From Acidipropionibacterium sp. (GTDB lineage: Bacteria > Actinomycetota > Actinomycetes > Propionibacteriales > Propionibacteriaceae), in the NCBI GenBank assembly GCA_022647765.1, contig JALCLH010000002.1, positions 1 to 64,000 of the forward strand: a DNA stretch of 64,000 nt, read 5' to 3'. Every line of letters begins with the position of its first letter. Position 1 is the stretch's first letter. Below the pieces are notes generated by a model. It made no database searches, was not told the DNA's origin, and saw only the letters and a program-made list of their open reading frames with translations. Below, piece after piece: positions 54,847 to 63,844 of the stretch. A program made the translations under genes and the position numbers.

Positions 54847-56310
54847 TCAGGAGGGGTCGGGCAGAGCGACGTAGATCGTCTCCAGGAACTCCTCGATCCC
54901 CTGGTAGGAGCCCTCGCGCCCCAGCCCGGACTCCTTGACCCCTCCGAAGGGGGCGGCGGCGTTGGAGAACACCCCGATGTTGGCGCCGATCATGCCGGTC
55001 TCCAGCTTCGCGCCCATTCGCTGGATGCGGTTGAGGTCGCGGGTATACACGTAGCCGGCCAGCCCCACCGGCACCGAGTTCGCGATCGTCAGGGCCTCCT
55101 CCTCGGTGCGGAAGGTAGTGATCGGGGCCACCGGCCCGAAGATCTCGGTGGCCAGCACCTCGGCATCGGCCGGGACCCCGGAGATCACCGTCGGCGGGTA
55201 GAAGAAGCCCTTGCCGGAGGGGATCTCGCCGCCGGTCAGCACGGTCCCACCGGCCTCCTTCGCCGACTCCACCAGGCCGTGCACCTTCTCGCGGTCGCCG
55301 GCGGTGATGAGCGGGCCCACATCGGTGCCCTTCTCCATCCCGTCACCGACCACCAGGCCCGACATGTACGCGGTGAACTTCTCGGTGAACTCCTCGGCCA
55401 CCGACTCGTGGACGATGAACCGGTTGGCGGAGATGCAGGCCTCGCCCATATTGCGCATCTTCGCGCCCTTGGCCCCCTCCACCGCGGCGTCCACGTCGGC
55501 GTCCTCGAAGACGATGAACGGGGCATTGCCGCCGAGCTCCATCGAGGTGCGCAGGACGTGCTCGGAAGCCTGGGTCAGCAGGTGGCGGCCGACCGGCGTC
55601 GACCCGGTGAAGGAGACCTTGCGCAGTCTCGGGTCTGCCAGCACCCGGTCGGTGACGCCGTGGTCGCGTCCGGTGATGATGTTGAGGACGCCGTCGGGCA
55701 GGCCGGCGTCCTGCATCACCTTGGCGAACAGCAGGGTGGTGAGCGGGGTGGCCGAGGCGGGCCGGATGACCACCGTGCAGCCGGCCGCCAGCGCCGGGGC
55801 GGACTTGCGGGTGGCCATCGCCAGCGGGAAGTTCCACGGGGTGATGAACAGACAGGGGCCGACCGGGCGCTTCATCACCAGCTGGCGGATCGTGCCCTCG
55901 GGCAGGACGCCGTAGTCGCCGCGGATCCGCACCGCCTCCTCGGAGAACCAGCGGAGGAACTCGGAGCCGTAGGTCACCTCGCCGTAGGCCTCGGCGAGCG
56001 GCTTGCCCATCTCCAGGGTCATCACGCGGGCGAAGTCGTCGCGCCGCTCGGTGATGAGCTCCCAGCCGCGGCGCAGGATCTCGGCGCGCTTGCGCGGGGC
56101 GGTCGCGGCCCAGTCGTCCTGGGCTGCGACGGCGGCGTCCAGGGCGTCGATCCCCTGATTCTCACCGGCGTCGGCGATGGAGATCAGCACCTCCTCGGTG
56201 GCCGGGTCGGTGACGTCGAAGGTGCGGCTTCCATCGGCGTCGACCCATCGACCGCCGATGAGCAACTGGGATGGGAGATCGGAGGGAAGTGAACGGTCCG
56301 TGGTCGTCAT
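54847..56310 (-). CDS. gabD: Succinate-semialdehyde dehydrogenase, GabD-like
   Basis: NAD(P)-dependent aldehyde dehydrogenase of 487 residues; GabD oxidises succinate semialdehyde to succinate. Signatures: FITPWNFPLAMATRKSAPAL, the GSTPVGR nucleotide loop, catalytic glutamate in MELGGNAPFIVFEDAD, and catalytic cysteine in GEACISANRF. Oddly, the lysine that binds the adenosine ribose, normally in CTVVLKPA, is arginine here (CTVVIRPA). ATG 56310 follows GGTGGGG. It is convergent with the DUF222 gene, and copies of its 3' end lie at 50484 and perhaps 52890. Confidence 0.87.
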   Translation of the reverse strand: MTTTDRSLPSDLPSQLLIGGRWVDADGSRTFDVTDPATEEVLISIADAGENQGIDALDAAVAAQDDWAATAPRKRAEILRRGWELITERRDDFARVMTLEMGKPLAEAYGEVTYGSEFLRWFSEEAVRIRGDYGVLPEGTIRQLVMKRPVGPCLFITPWNFPLAMATRKSAPALAAGCTVVIRPASATPLTTLLFAKVMQDAGLPDGVLNIITGRDHGVTDRVLADPRLRKVSFTGSTPVGRHLLTQASEHVLRTSMELGGNAPFIVFEDADVDAAVEGAKGAKMRNMGEACISANRFIVHESVAEEFTEKFTAYMSGLVVGDGMEKGTDVGPLITAGDREKVHGLVESAKEAGGTVLTGGEIPSGKGFFYPPTVISGVPADAEVLATEIFGPVAPITTFRTEEEALTIANSVPVGLAGYVYTRDLNRIQRMGAKLETGMIGANIGVFSNAAAPFGGVKESGLGREGSYQGIEEFLETIYVALPDPS

Positions 56311-56441
56311 GACCCCACCGTACGACTCCCTCGACGGCATCCGGTCAGGGCGTCTCTGATACGGCGTCTCTCATACCGTCGGATGATGGCCGGAACCGTT
56401 CCGGAGCACGATCCGCGACGAGGGCCGCCGCGGGCAGGCTG

Positions 56442-57249
56442 ATGGCCATGTTGAGCAACCCCGTGTCCCAGATCCCCGGCGACCCCGTCGCACCGCCGTT
56501 CCCTCCGTCGACCCCTCCGCCATTTCCCCCGTCGCACCCGCTCATCGTCACCGATCAGCTGTCGAGGTCCTACGGCCGCACCCACGCCCTGGTCGGCGTC
56601 TGCCTCACCATCGGGGCCGGGGAGTCGGTGGCGGTGATGGGCCGCTCCGGCTCCGGCAAGAGCACCCTGCTGCACTGCCTTTCTGGAATCCTGCCGGCCA
56701 GCTCCGGCACCATCTGCCTTCAGCTGCCCGGCGGCCAGGTCCGCCTCGAGGGGCTGGACGCCGCCGGCCGCGCCCGGTTGCGCCGCGAGCACCTCGGCTT
56801 CATCTTCCAGCAGGGGATGCTGGTCCCCGAGCTGACCGCCGCCGAGAACATCGCCCTGCCGCTGATGCTCAACGGGGTTCCCCGCGCGACCGCCGAGCAG
56901 CAGGCCGCCGGATGGCTGTCGGCGCTGGGCCTGCCGGGCCTCGGGGAGCGCCGGATCGGCCAGTTGTCCGGCGGCCAGGCACAGCGGGTGGCGATCGCCC
57001 GGGCCCAGGTGACGAACCCGGCCGTGGTCTTCGCCGACGAGCCCACCGGGGCCCTGGACAGCCGCAGCTCGGCCGAGGTGATGTCGGCCCTGCTCGGCTC
57101 CACCGACGGGACAGGGAAGGACGCTGGTCGTCGTCACCCACGACATCACCGTGGCGCGGTGCTGCTCGCGCATCCTCACCCTGGCCGATGGGCGGATCGT
57201 CTCCGACCAGCGCCGTCCGGCCGAGCGGGTGGAGGCGGGTGCGCGATGA
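56442..57249 (+). CDS. ABC transporter ATPase, MacB/LolD type (frameshift near 57117)
   Basis: ATPase subunit of a lipoprotein/peptide-exporter-like ABC system. A Pro-rich N-terminal tail is followed by Walker A GRSGSGKST, Q-loop FIFQQGMLV, signature GQLSGGQAQRVAIARA, Walker B VVFADEPTGALD. The frame breaks at 57117-57118, where removing one A restores GRTLVVVTHDITVARCCSRI and a stop at 57247. Uncorrected, the frame reads through into the permease, giving a false 774-residue fusion. The stop overlaps the permease start by three bases. Confidence 0.85.
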
Positions 57250-58766
57250 CGTCCAACTCCCCTCTCGAGTCACCTTCCGCTGCCTCTGTGCCTCCTGCCG
57301 ACTCGCCCGCCTCCGCGTCTGCCGGGCCCACCGCGCCTGTCGAACTCGCCTCGCAGCCCGCGCCGCCCGCCCCGATCGAGGTGCCCGGCGCCGGGACGCT
57401 GCGCGCCACCCGGACGATCCTGCCGATGCTGGCCCGGCCCACCCTGGCCGACCGGCGCTCCTGGGCCCTGCCGGTGACCGCCTTCGCGGTGATCTCCACG
57501 ATCATCCTCGACGTCGCCGCCGGGGCCGTGATGTTCTGGCGGATCCCGGGGGAGATCGGCATCATCTATCGCAGCCTGTCGGGGATGGCCGTCGTGCTGC
57601 TGGTGCTGCCGCTGATGACGCTGGCCTCCTCGGCCGCCCGGCTGTCGGCCCGGCGCCGCGACGACCGGCTGTCCTCGCTGAGGCTGCTCGGCGCGACCTC
57701 GGGGACGCTGCGTCTGCTCACCCTGGCCGAGGCCGGCGGCTACGCCCTGATCGGCTCGCTCATCGGGCTGGCGGGATACGCCGCCTCGGTGCCGCTGCTG
57801 GGCATGCTGCACTTCGACGGCCGGCGGATCGGCGCGGGCTCGCTGATCCTCGAGCCGGGGGCGCTGGCCGCGGTGATCGCCGCGCTGGTGGTGCTGGCCC
57901 TGGTGAGCTCGGCGGTGAGCCTGCGCCGGGTGGAGATCTCCCCGCTGGGGGTGCGGATGCGCTCCAGCGCCCAGGGCGTCTCGATGTTCCGGATCGTCGC
58001 CGGCGCAGCGCTGCTGGCGGCGGCCGCGCTGTCCAGCGTGATCGCCCGGGGGCTGGGGAGCTCGGCCGGGCCTCTCGTGGCCATCGTCATCGTGCTGTTC
58101 GCGGTCGGCGCCGGGCTGACCGTGATCAACATCGTCGGGCCGAAGCTGCTGGCCCTGCACTTCCGGGCCCGGCTGCGCAAGGCCCGGACGGCGCCGGCGG
58201 TGGTCGCCGCCCGGATGGTGCTGGAGGCCCCGAAGGCCGCCTGGCGCCAAGTCTCCGCGCTGGGGGCGGTGTGCTTCGTCGGGGTGGCCGGCGGGGCCGG
58301 CGTGGCCATGCTCGACAAGGACTCACCGTCCGCCCAGGCCAGCGCACAGGCCGATCCGTCCGGGGCCTTCCTGGTGTCCGATATCCGCACCGGGATCATC
58401 CTCACGATCGCCTTCGCCTTCGCGACGGTGGCCTGCTCGGTCGGAATCAACCAGACCGCCGCGGTGCTGGATCGCCGCGACGTGGAGGTGGGGCTGGACC
58501 TCATCGGGATGACGATGGCCGAGCAGGAGGAGGCCAGACGGCGCGCCGTGCTGGGCCCGCTGTGGTTCGTGATGGTGGTCTCGATCGCCAGCTCGGCGAT
58601 CGTGCTGAGTCCGCTGGTCGGGGCGGCCCTGGTGCTCTCCCCGATCACCCTGCTGGTGACCCTGGGGGTCATCGCCCTGGGGGCCGCGATGGTGGTCGCC
58701 GGACTGAGAGCCACCCGGAGCACCATGGCCGGGGTGCTGAGGGAGGGTCTGACCCGGGTGGAGTGA
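57246..58766 (+). CDS. FtsX/MacB-type ABC permease
   Basis: A 506-residue permease. After a Ser/Pro/Ala-rich cytosolic tail of about 50 residues come eight or so helices with two FtsX-like units, including LSSLRLLGATSGTLRLLTLA (the conserved RLLGAT segment) and RRDVEVGLDLIGMTMAEQEE. Such permeases with their ATPase extrude peptides or antibiotics rather than small ions; the substrate is unknown. Not divided from the ATPase gene by any gap, so co-translated. Confidence 0.82.
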   Translation: MTSNSPLESPSAASVPPADSPASASAGPTAPVELASQPAPPAPIEVPGAGTLRATRTILPMLARPTLADRRSWALPVTAFAVISTIILDVAAGAVMFWRIPGEIGIIYRSLSGMAVVLLVLPLMTLASSAARLSARRRDDRLSSLRLLGATSGTLRLLTLAEAGGYALIGSLIGLAGYAASVPLLGMLHFDGRRIGAGSLILEPGALAAVIAALVVLALVSSAVSLRRVEISPLGVRMRSSAQGVSMFRIVAGAALLAAAALSSVIARGLGSSAGPLVAIVIVLFAVGAGLTVINIVGPKLLALHFRARLRKARTAPAVVAARMVLEAPKAAWRQVSALGAVCFVGVAGGAGVAMLDKDSPSAQASAQADPSGAFLVSDIRTGIILTIAFAFATVACSVGINQTAAVLDRRDVEVGLDLIGMTMAEQEEARRRAVLGPLWFVMVVSIASSAIVLSPLVGAALVLSPITLLVTLGVIALGAAMVVAGLRATRSTMAGVLREGLTRVE

Positions 58767-58767
58767 G

Positions 58768-58800
58768 GTCAGGCGAGCCCGTACTTCTCGATCACCGCGA
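58768..58800 (-). pseudogene. Duplicated 3' end of the phosphoglucomutase gene
   Basis: Minus-strand reading gives AVIEKYGLA-stop, while the real pgm gene ends AVVEKYGL-stop (58939 onward). The DNA match is about 27 of 33 bases. It is separated from the true end by the palindrome at 58849, the same arrangement as the aldehyde dehydrogenase fragments. Confidence 0.65.
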
Positions 58801-58848
58801 CCCGATCACCAGCGATCCCATGACGGCACACTCACAGACTTTCCACAG

Positions 58849-58908
58849 ATGCAGGGAAACTTGGCGAATGCAGCGGAATTCCGCTGCATTCGCCAAGTTT
58901 CCCTGCAT
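58849..58908. repeat. Perfect 60-bp palindrome between convergent genes
   Basis: Fully self-complementary with no loop: 30-bp arms beginning ATGCAGGGAAACTTGGCGAA, centred on GGAATTCC between 58878 and 58879. It is placed between the permease and pgm stops and could act as a bidirectional terminator. Confidence 0.92.
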
Positions 58909-58938
58909 TCGCCAGTCACGACAGACTGTCAAAGGCTG

Positions 58939-60360
58939 TCAGAGCCCGTACTTCTCCACCACGGCGTCGATGCAGCGCCGGGCCGTGGCGGCGTCGGGCA
59001 TCTCGCAGAAGACCCGCAGCAGCGGCTCGGTGCCGGAGAACCGGACGATGATCCAGCCGCCGTTGGCGAAGTAGACCTTGATCCCGTCCATGTCGGAGAT
59101 GTGGTCGATCTCGACGTCGAAGGCGGGCAGGTCCTTCTCCTCGTAGATCCGGTGCTTGAGCCCCTCCTTGGCCTCGGGGGCGAAGGAGAAGTCGTCCTCG
59201 ACCATCTCGAGGGAGCCGTAGCGCTCGACGATGTCGGCGTAGATCTGGGAGAGCGGCTTGCCCTTCTTGGCGATCATCTCGACCAGCAGGGTGCCGGCGT
59301 AGACGCCGTCCTTGCCGGAGATGTGCCCCTTGACGGTGAGGCCGCCCGAGGACTCCCCGCCGATCACCGCGCCGGTCTCGGCCATCTTCGCCGAGACCCA
59401 CTTGAAGCCGACCGGCACCTCGTAGCAGGTCTGGCCGTGGGCCTCCGCGACCCGATCGAGCAGGTGGGTGGTGGCCAGGTTGCGCACGCAGGGCCCGACC
59501 CAGCCCTTCTCCTCCAGCAGGTAGGTGTACAGCAGCACCAGGATCTGGTTGGGGTGCAGGAAGTTGCCCTGGTCGTCGATGATGCCGAGCCGGTCGGCGT
59601 CCCCGTCGGTGGCGATTCCCAGGTCGGCGCCGCGCTCGACGACGACGCCGGCCAGGGCCTTGAGGGTCTTGGAGTTGGGCGAGGGCAGCCGACCGCCGAA
59701 CAGGGTGTCGCGGCGCTCGTGGATGGTGTCGACGTCGCAGCGAGCGGTGAGCAGGATGGTCTGGAGACAGGTCTTGGAGACGCCGAACATCGGGTCGAGG
59801 ACGATCTTGAGGTGGGCGTGCCGGATGGCGTCCAGGTCCACCTGGTCGAGGATCGAGTCGATGTACCAGTTCATCGAGGTCTGCACCTTGATCAAACCCT
59901 GCTCAACGGCGTCATCCCTATTGAGCGATCGCACATCATCGGCGCTCAACTGATTGACGTGATCCTGCAGGGGCGCGGTGATCTCCACCTCGGCGTCCCG
60001 GCCGCCCTCGGTGAAGACCTTGATCCCGTTGTAGATCGCCGGGTTGTGAGAGGCGGTGACGGCCAGCCCGTAGGCGCACTTCTTGTCGCGGACGGTCCAC
60101 ATGATCATCGGGGTGGGCGCGGGACGGTCGATAAGACGGACGTGGATGTCATTGCCGGCCAGCACCTCGGCGGCCCACCAGGCGAACTCCGGGGAGAGGA
60201 AGCGCTGGTCGTAGCCGATCACGACGGGTCGGTCGACGACCCCCTCGTCGTGGATCCGGTCGGCCAGCCCCTGGGCGAGACGACGGACATTGGCCTTGGT
60301 GAACGTGTCGGCGATCACAGCTCGCCATCCGCCGGTACCGAACTCGATCTCTTGAACCAT
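58939..60360 (-). CDS. Phosphoglucomutase/phosphomannomutase family protein
   Basis: A 473-residue alpha-D-phosphohexomutase interconverting hexose 1- and 6-phosphates. Four domain signatures: phosphoserine loop TASHNPAIYNGIK, metal loop ATDGDADRLG, sugar-binding GGESSGG, phosphate-binding RFSGTEPLLR. ATG 60360 (MVQEIEFGTGGWR) is preferred because FGTGGWR begins the family; there is no ribosome site, so it may be leaderless. Glucose versus mannose preference cannot be judged from sequence. Confidence 0.92.
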   Translation of the reverse strand: MVQEIEFGTGGWRAVIADTFTKANVRRLAQGLADRIHDEGVVDRPVVIGYDQRFLSPEFAWWAAEVLAGNDIHVRLIDRPAPTPMIMWTVRDKKCAYGLAVTASHNPAIYNGIKVFTEGGRDAEVEITAPLQDHVNQLSADDVRSLNRDDAVEQGLIKVQTSMNWYIDSILDQVDLDAIRHAHLKIVLDPMFGVSKTCLQTILLTARCDVDTIHERRDTLFGGRLPSPNSKTLKALAGVVVERGADLGIATDGDADRLGIIDDQGNFLHPNQILVLLYTYLLEEKGWVGPCVRNLATTHLLDRVAEAHGQTCYEVPVGFKWVSAKMAETGAVIGGESSGGLTVKGHISGKDGVYAGTLLVEMIAKKGKPLSQIYADIVERYGSLEMVEDDFSFAPEAKEGLKHRIYEEKDLPAFDVEIDHISDMDGIKVYFANGGWIIVRFSGTEPLLRVFCEMPDAATARRCIDAVVEKYGL

Positions 60361-60434
60361 GGTCACGACGCTAGTCGTCGGACTGCGCAAATCGTCAGAT
60401 GTGACTGCTCGGAATGATCGATCTGTGCACCATG

Positions 60435-60452
60435 GATGAGCGATCACTCATC
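60435..60452. promoter_or_regulatory. Candidate operator between pgm and the acyl-CoA synthetase gene
   Basis: GATGAG-CGATCA-CTCATC, an 18-bp near-perfect palindrome (16 of 18) in the divergent region between the two start codons. No cognate regulator is encoded nearby. Confidence 0.4.
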
Positions 60453-60632
60453 GAGTGGATCGGTTCGGATCGGCGGCCGGGATGGGGCGGATCATCCACC
60501 CCGATCCACGACTCAAATGGTCGGTCCAATTACATGGAGTCGGGCGAATCGGCCGGAGAGCCGAATGCTACGGTGCTGGCGGCACGCGCCCATGAGGCCG
60601 CTGAACACACTTCGACATGGAGGTCCAAGTAA

Positions 60633-62796
60633 ATGAGTGGCGAACTGGATTGTCTGTTCACCCCGCACCGAGTGGCGGTTGTCGGAGCGGGCACCAAGCC
60701 CACCAACCTGGGCCACATGGTGGTCCGGAACCTGCTGAACGGAAACTTCAACGGGGTGGTCTACCCGATCAACCCCAAGCACGAGTCGATCGGCGGCGTC
60801 CCCGCCTTCCCGAGCGTCAACCAGACTCCCGAGACACCCGACCTGGCGATCCTGTGCGTGCCGGCGGTCGGCGTCCTCGACGTCGTCAAGCAGTGCGCCG
60901 AGGCCGGCGTCAAGGGCGTCATCTGCATGGCCGCCGGATTCCGCGAGGTCGGCGCCGAGGGCCGGGCCATGGAGGACCGCGTCGTCGAGATCTGCCGGCA
61001 GGCGGGGATGCGCCTGATCGGCCCGAACTGCCTGGGCCTCCAGGTCCCCGGCCGCCGGCTCAACGCCACCTTCGCCGCCCACATGCCGGTCCCGGGAAGC
61101 ATCGCCCTGGTCTCCCAGTCCGGCGCGCTCACCGCAGCGATCATCGAATGGGCGATCGGCAAGGGGATCGGCTTCTCCAAACTGGTCACCCTCGGAAACG
61201 CCGCCGACGTCGAGCTGGCCGCCGTCCTCGACTACCTGGTCGATGACAAGGACACCCACGCCGCCGGTCGTCTACGCCGAGTCGATCTCCGACGCCCAGG
61301 CCTTCACCGCCGCGGCCAAGCGATTCACCGCCAAGAAGCCGCTCATCATCTACAAGGCCGGCCGCTTCGCCGCCTCCGCCAAGGCCGCCGTCTCGCACAC
61401 CGGCGCGATGGCCGGGGCCGACGAGGTCTACAACGCCGCCTTCGAGCGGGTCGGCGCCACCCGGGTGCTGCGGATCTCCGACCTCTACCACTCCATCGAA
61501 CTGCTGTCGGCCGACCGGACCGCCCACCAGCCCACCCTGGCGATCGTCACCAACGCCGGCGGCCCCGGCGTCATGTCGGTGGACGCGCTGTCCGAGCGCG
61601 GCGGGCGTCTCGCCGAGATCTCGCCGACCACCCTGGACGCCCTCAACGAGGTGCTGCCCACCGCCTGGTCGCACGCCAACCCGATCGACGTGCTGGGCGA
61701 CGCCCCGGCCAAGCGCTACGAGGCCGCGATCAACGCCGCGGTCACCGAGGAGGACGCCGACGGCATCCTGGTGATCCTCACCCCGCAGGCGATGACCGAC
61801 ATCAGCGCCTCCGCGGACGCCGTCATCGCGGCGGCGCAGACCACCGACAAGCCGGTGCTGGCGGTCTGGATGGGCGGCGGCGAGGAGAACGCCAAGGCCA
61901 CCGCGAAGCTCATCGCGGCCGGCATCCCGACCTTCGAGTTCCCTGAGAACGCCGTCGACGCCTTCGTCAACGCCACCACCTCGCAGAGCCATGCTGACCT
62001 GGCGGGCTCCCCGACCGCCGCGCCGGCCGACGACTTCACGCCGGACCGGGAGCGCGCCGCCACCCTCATCGCCTCGGTGCCCGAGACCGGGCTGCTGCCC
62101 GAGACCGAGTCCAAGGAGCTGTTCGACGCCTACGGCATCCCGGTCGCCCTGCCGAAACTGGCCACCAGCGCCGACGAGGCCGCCGCGCTGGCCGACCAGA
62201 TGGGCTACCCGATCGTCGCGAAGATCGCCTCCCCCGACATCACCCACAAGACCGACGTCGGCGGCGTCGTCGTCGGCCCGAAGGATGCCGAGGAGGTGCG
62301 AGAGGCCTACCAGCGGATCGTCGCCAACGCGAAGGCCGCCAAGCCGGACGCCCGGATCGAGGGGGTCGTCATCGAGCAGATGGTGGCGGCCGGCAATGCC
62401 GAGCTGATCCTCGGCTCCACCCGGGACCCCTCCTTCGGCCAGACCATCATGGTCGCCGCCGGCGGCACCTCGGCCGAGATCCTCAAGGACTCCGCCCTCC
62501 AGCTGGCCCCGGTCGATGCCGCGCTGGCCCGCAGGATGGTCGAATCGCTGCGAATCTGGCCGCTCATCAAGGGCTACCGCGGGGCCGAGGGAGCCGACGT
62601 CGACGCCCTGGTCAAGGTCATCACCCGGTTCTCGACCCTGGTCGCCGAACACCCCGAGATCACCGAGACCGAGATGAATCCGCTGACCGTCTCGCCGTCC
62701 GGCGCGATCGCCCTGGATGCCCGGGCGGTCATCGACCGGGAGGCCCTGGTGAACCCGCCGGCGAAGTACTCGCACCTGGGGATTCTGCCGCAGTGA
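60633..62796 (+). CDS. ADP-forming acyl-CoA synthetase, fused alpha-beta (frameshift near 61265)
   Basis: Converts acetyl- or propionyl-CoA with ADP and phosphate to the acid, CoA and ATP. About 720 residues: CoA-binding Rossmann domain (HRVAVVGAGTKPTNLGHMVV), CoA-ligase domains with LIGPNCLG, SQSGAL and the phosphohistidine loop AAVSHTGAMAG, then an ATP-grasp domain (GYPIVAKIASPDITHKTDVG). The frame breaks near 61265; removing one C in gccgccgg restores AAVVYAESISDAQAF. GGAGG lies nine bases before the ATG. Energy conservation from acyl-CoA fits a fermentative propionic-acid bacterium (inference). Confidence 0.88.
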
Positions 62797-62810
62797 TGTG
62801 AGGGAGACCA

Positions 62811-62888
62811 GTGAACTTTTCACTCGCGTAAGGGCCCATCGCTTACGGCAACCGCCGGATCCGGGGCTTACGCGAGTGAAAAGCTCAT
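62811..62888. repeat. Family B palindrome, copy 1 of a tandem pair
   Basis: GTGAACTTTTCACTCGCGTA at the left (arm 22 bases to 62832) and its near-perfect complement at 62867-62888, with inner ggcttac/gcttacgg pairing. It starts 14 bases after the synthetase stop. Flanks match those of copy 2. Confidence 0.85.
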
Positions 62889-62972
62889 CCCTCTCCTGCA
62901 CCCCCGGCGCGCCGGTCCGCGGGCACGTCGTCTGCGCGCGCCGGCTTCCAGGGCGTACATGGAGGGAGGTCG

Positions 62973-63050
62973 GTGAACATTTCACTCGCGTAAGAGCCCG
63001 TCGCCCACGGCAACCACCGGATCCAGGGCTTACGCGAGTGAAAAGTTCAT
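62973..63050. repeat. Family B palindrome, copy 2 of a tandem pair
   Basis: GTGAACATTTCACTCGCGTA at the left and its near-perfect complement at 63029-63050. Flanking gaggga and catccctctcc blocks are shared with copy 1, so an approximately 120-bp unit has been duplicated with a 162-bp period before the acylphosphatase gene. Confidence 0.85.
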
Positions 63051-63092
63051 CCCTCTCCGGCATATCCCCGGCGCGCGGGGCACCATGGGGTG

Positions 63093-63368
63093 ATGAGCAC
63101 CATTCACGTCCACTGCATCGTCCGAGGAAGGGTCCAGGGAGTCGGGTTTCGCTGGTTCACCCAGAACACCGCCGAGAGTCTGGGAGTCAACGGGACCGTC
63201 CGCAACTGCGCAGACGGCACGGTCAAGGCTGACCTGGAAGGCCCCGCCGACGCCGTCAGCGCCGTGATCGAGAAACTTCACCAGGGCCCGAGCATGTCCC
63301 GGGTGGACGGGATCGAGACCTCACAGGCCCCGGTGACCGGCATTTCCGGGTTCCGGGTCACCGGCTGA
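63093..63368 (+). CDS. acyP: Acylphosphatase
   Basis: A 91-residue enzyme that hydrolyses acyl phosphates. Both catalytic residues are present: arginine in GRVQGVGFRWF and asparagine in GTVRNCADGTV. The rest follows the ferredoxin-like fold and ends GISGFRVTG. ATG 63093 is used. The gene follows two family B palindromes. Confidence 0.92.
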   Translation: MSTIHVHCIVRGRVQGVGFRWFTQNTAESLGVNGTVRNCADGTVKADLEGPADAVSAVIEKLHQGPSMSRVDGIETSQAPVTGISGFRVTG

Positions 63369-63443
63369 GGGCCGACCACCGGACCATCGGACGACCGGCC
63401 AGCCCATCGGCTGAGACGCAGAATCACCGGCTGAGACCCGAAC

Positions 63444-63761
63444 TCACCCCTCCTGAATGGGCCAGGTCGCCGAGATGAACCGTCGGGCCGCACCGACATC
63501 CTCCCGGGTGAGATCCTCACGGTTCTTGCCGACCACCGAGGCGGTGACGGTGGCGACCAGGTCCAGCAGACGGGTCCGCTCCTGCTGATGCGCCCGCAGA
63601 TAGGCCTCGTCCTTCTCCGAGAGATGATCGCGGCCCTCCAGCTTGTCGATGGTCCGCTGCAGCTGCACCAGCCACAGTTGAAGAGCCCTCAGCACCAGCG
63701 GCAGCTCGTCGGCCAGCGCCGCGCCCACCACGTCCCGATCGATCTCGAAGTGATCCGTCAT
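63444..63761 (-). CDS. Hypothetical helical protein
   Basis: A 105-residue protein starting MTDHFEIDRDVVGAALADEL, almost wholly helical and highly charged, with LQLWLVQLQRTIDKLEGRDH and AYLRAHQQERTRLLDLVATV. No transmembrane helix, signal peptide or known domain recognised. ATG 63761 is chosen because upstream residues in the frame are not protein-like. Convergent with acylphosphatase. Confidence 0.5.
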   Translation of the reverse strand: MTDHFEIDRDVVGAALADELPLVLRALQLWLVQLQRTIDKLEGRDHLSEKDEAYLRAHQQERTRLLDLVATVTASVVGKNREDLTREDVGAARRFISATWPIQEG

Positions 63762-63844
63762 ACCTGCCACCGTATCCAGGCTCCACCCAGACTCCACGGC
63801 ACGGCGACACACCGGCACACTGACACACCGGCGGGCCGAGGCAC

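Noticed and set aside
56442..58766. A single 774-residue ABC ATPase-permease fusion
   Set aside because: The frame between 57117 and 57249 loses the H-loop and turns into Arg/Gly-rich nonsense. One base removed at 57117 gives a normal ATPase end whose stop overlaps a permease start, so these are two genes.
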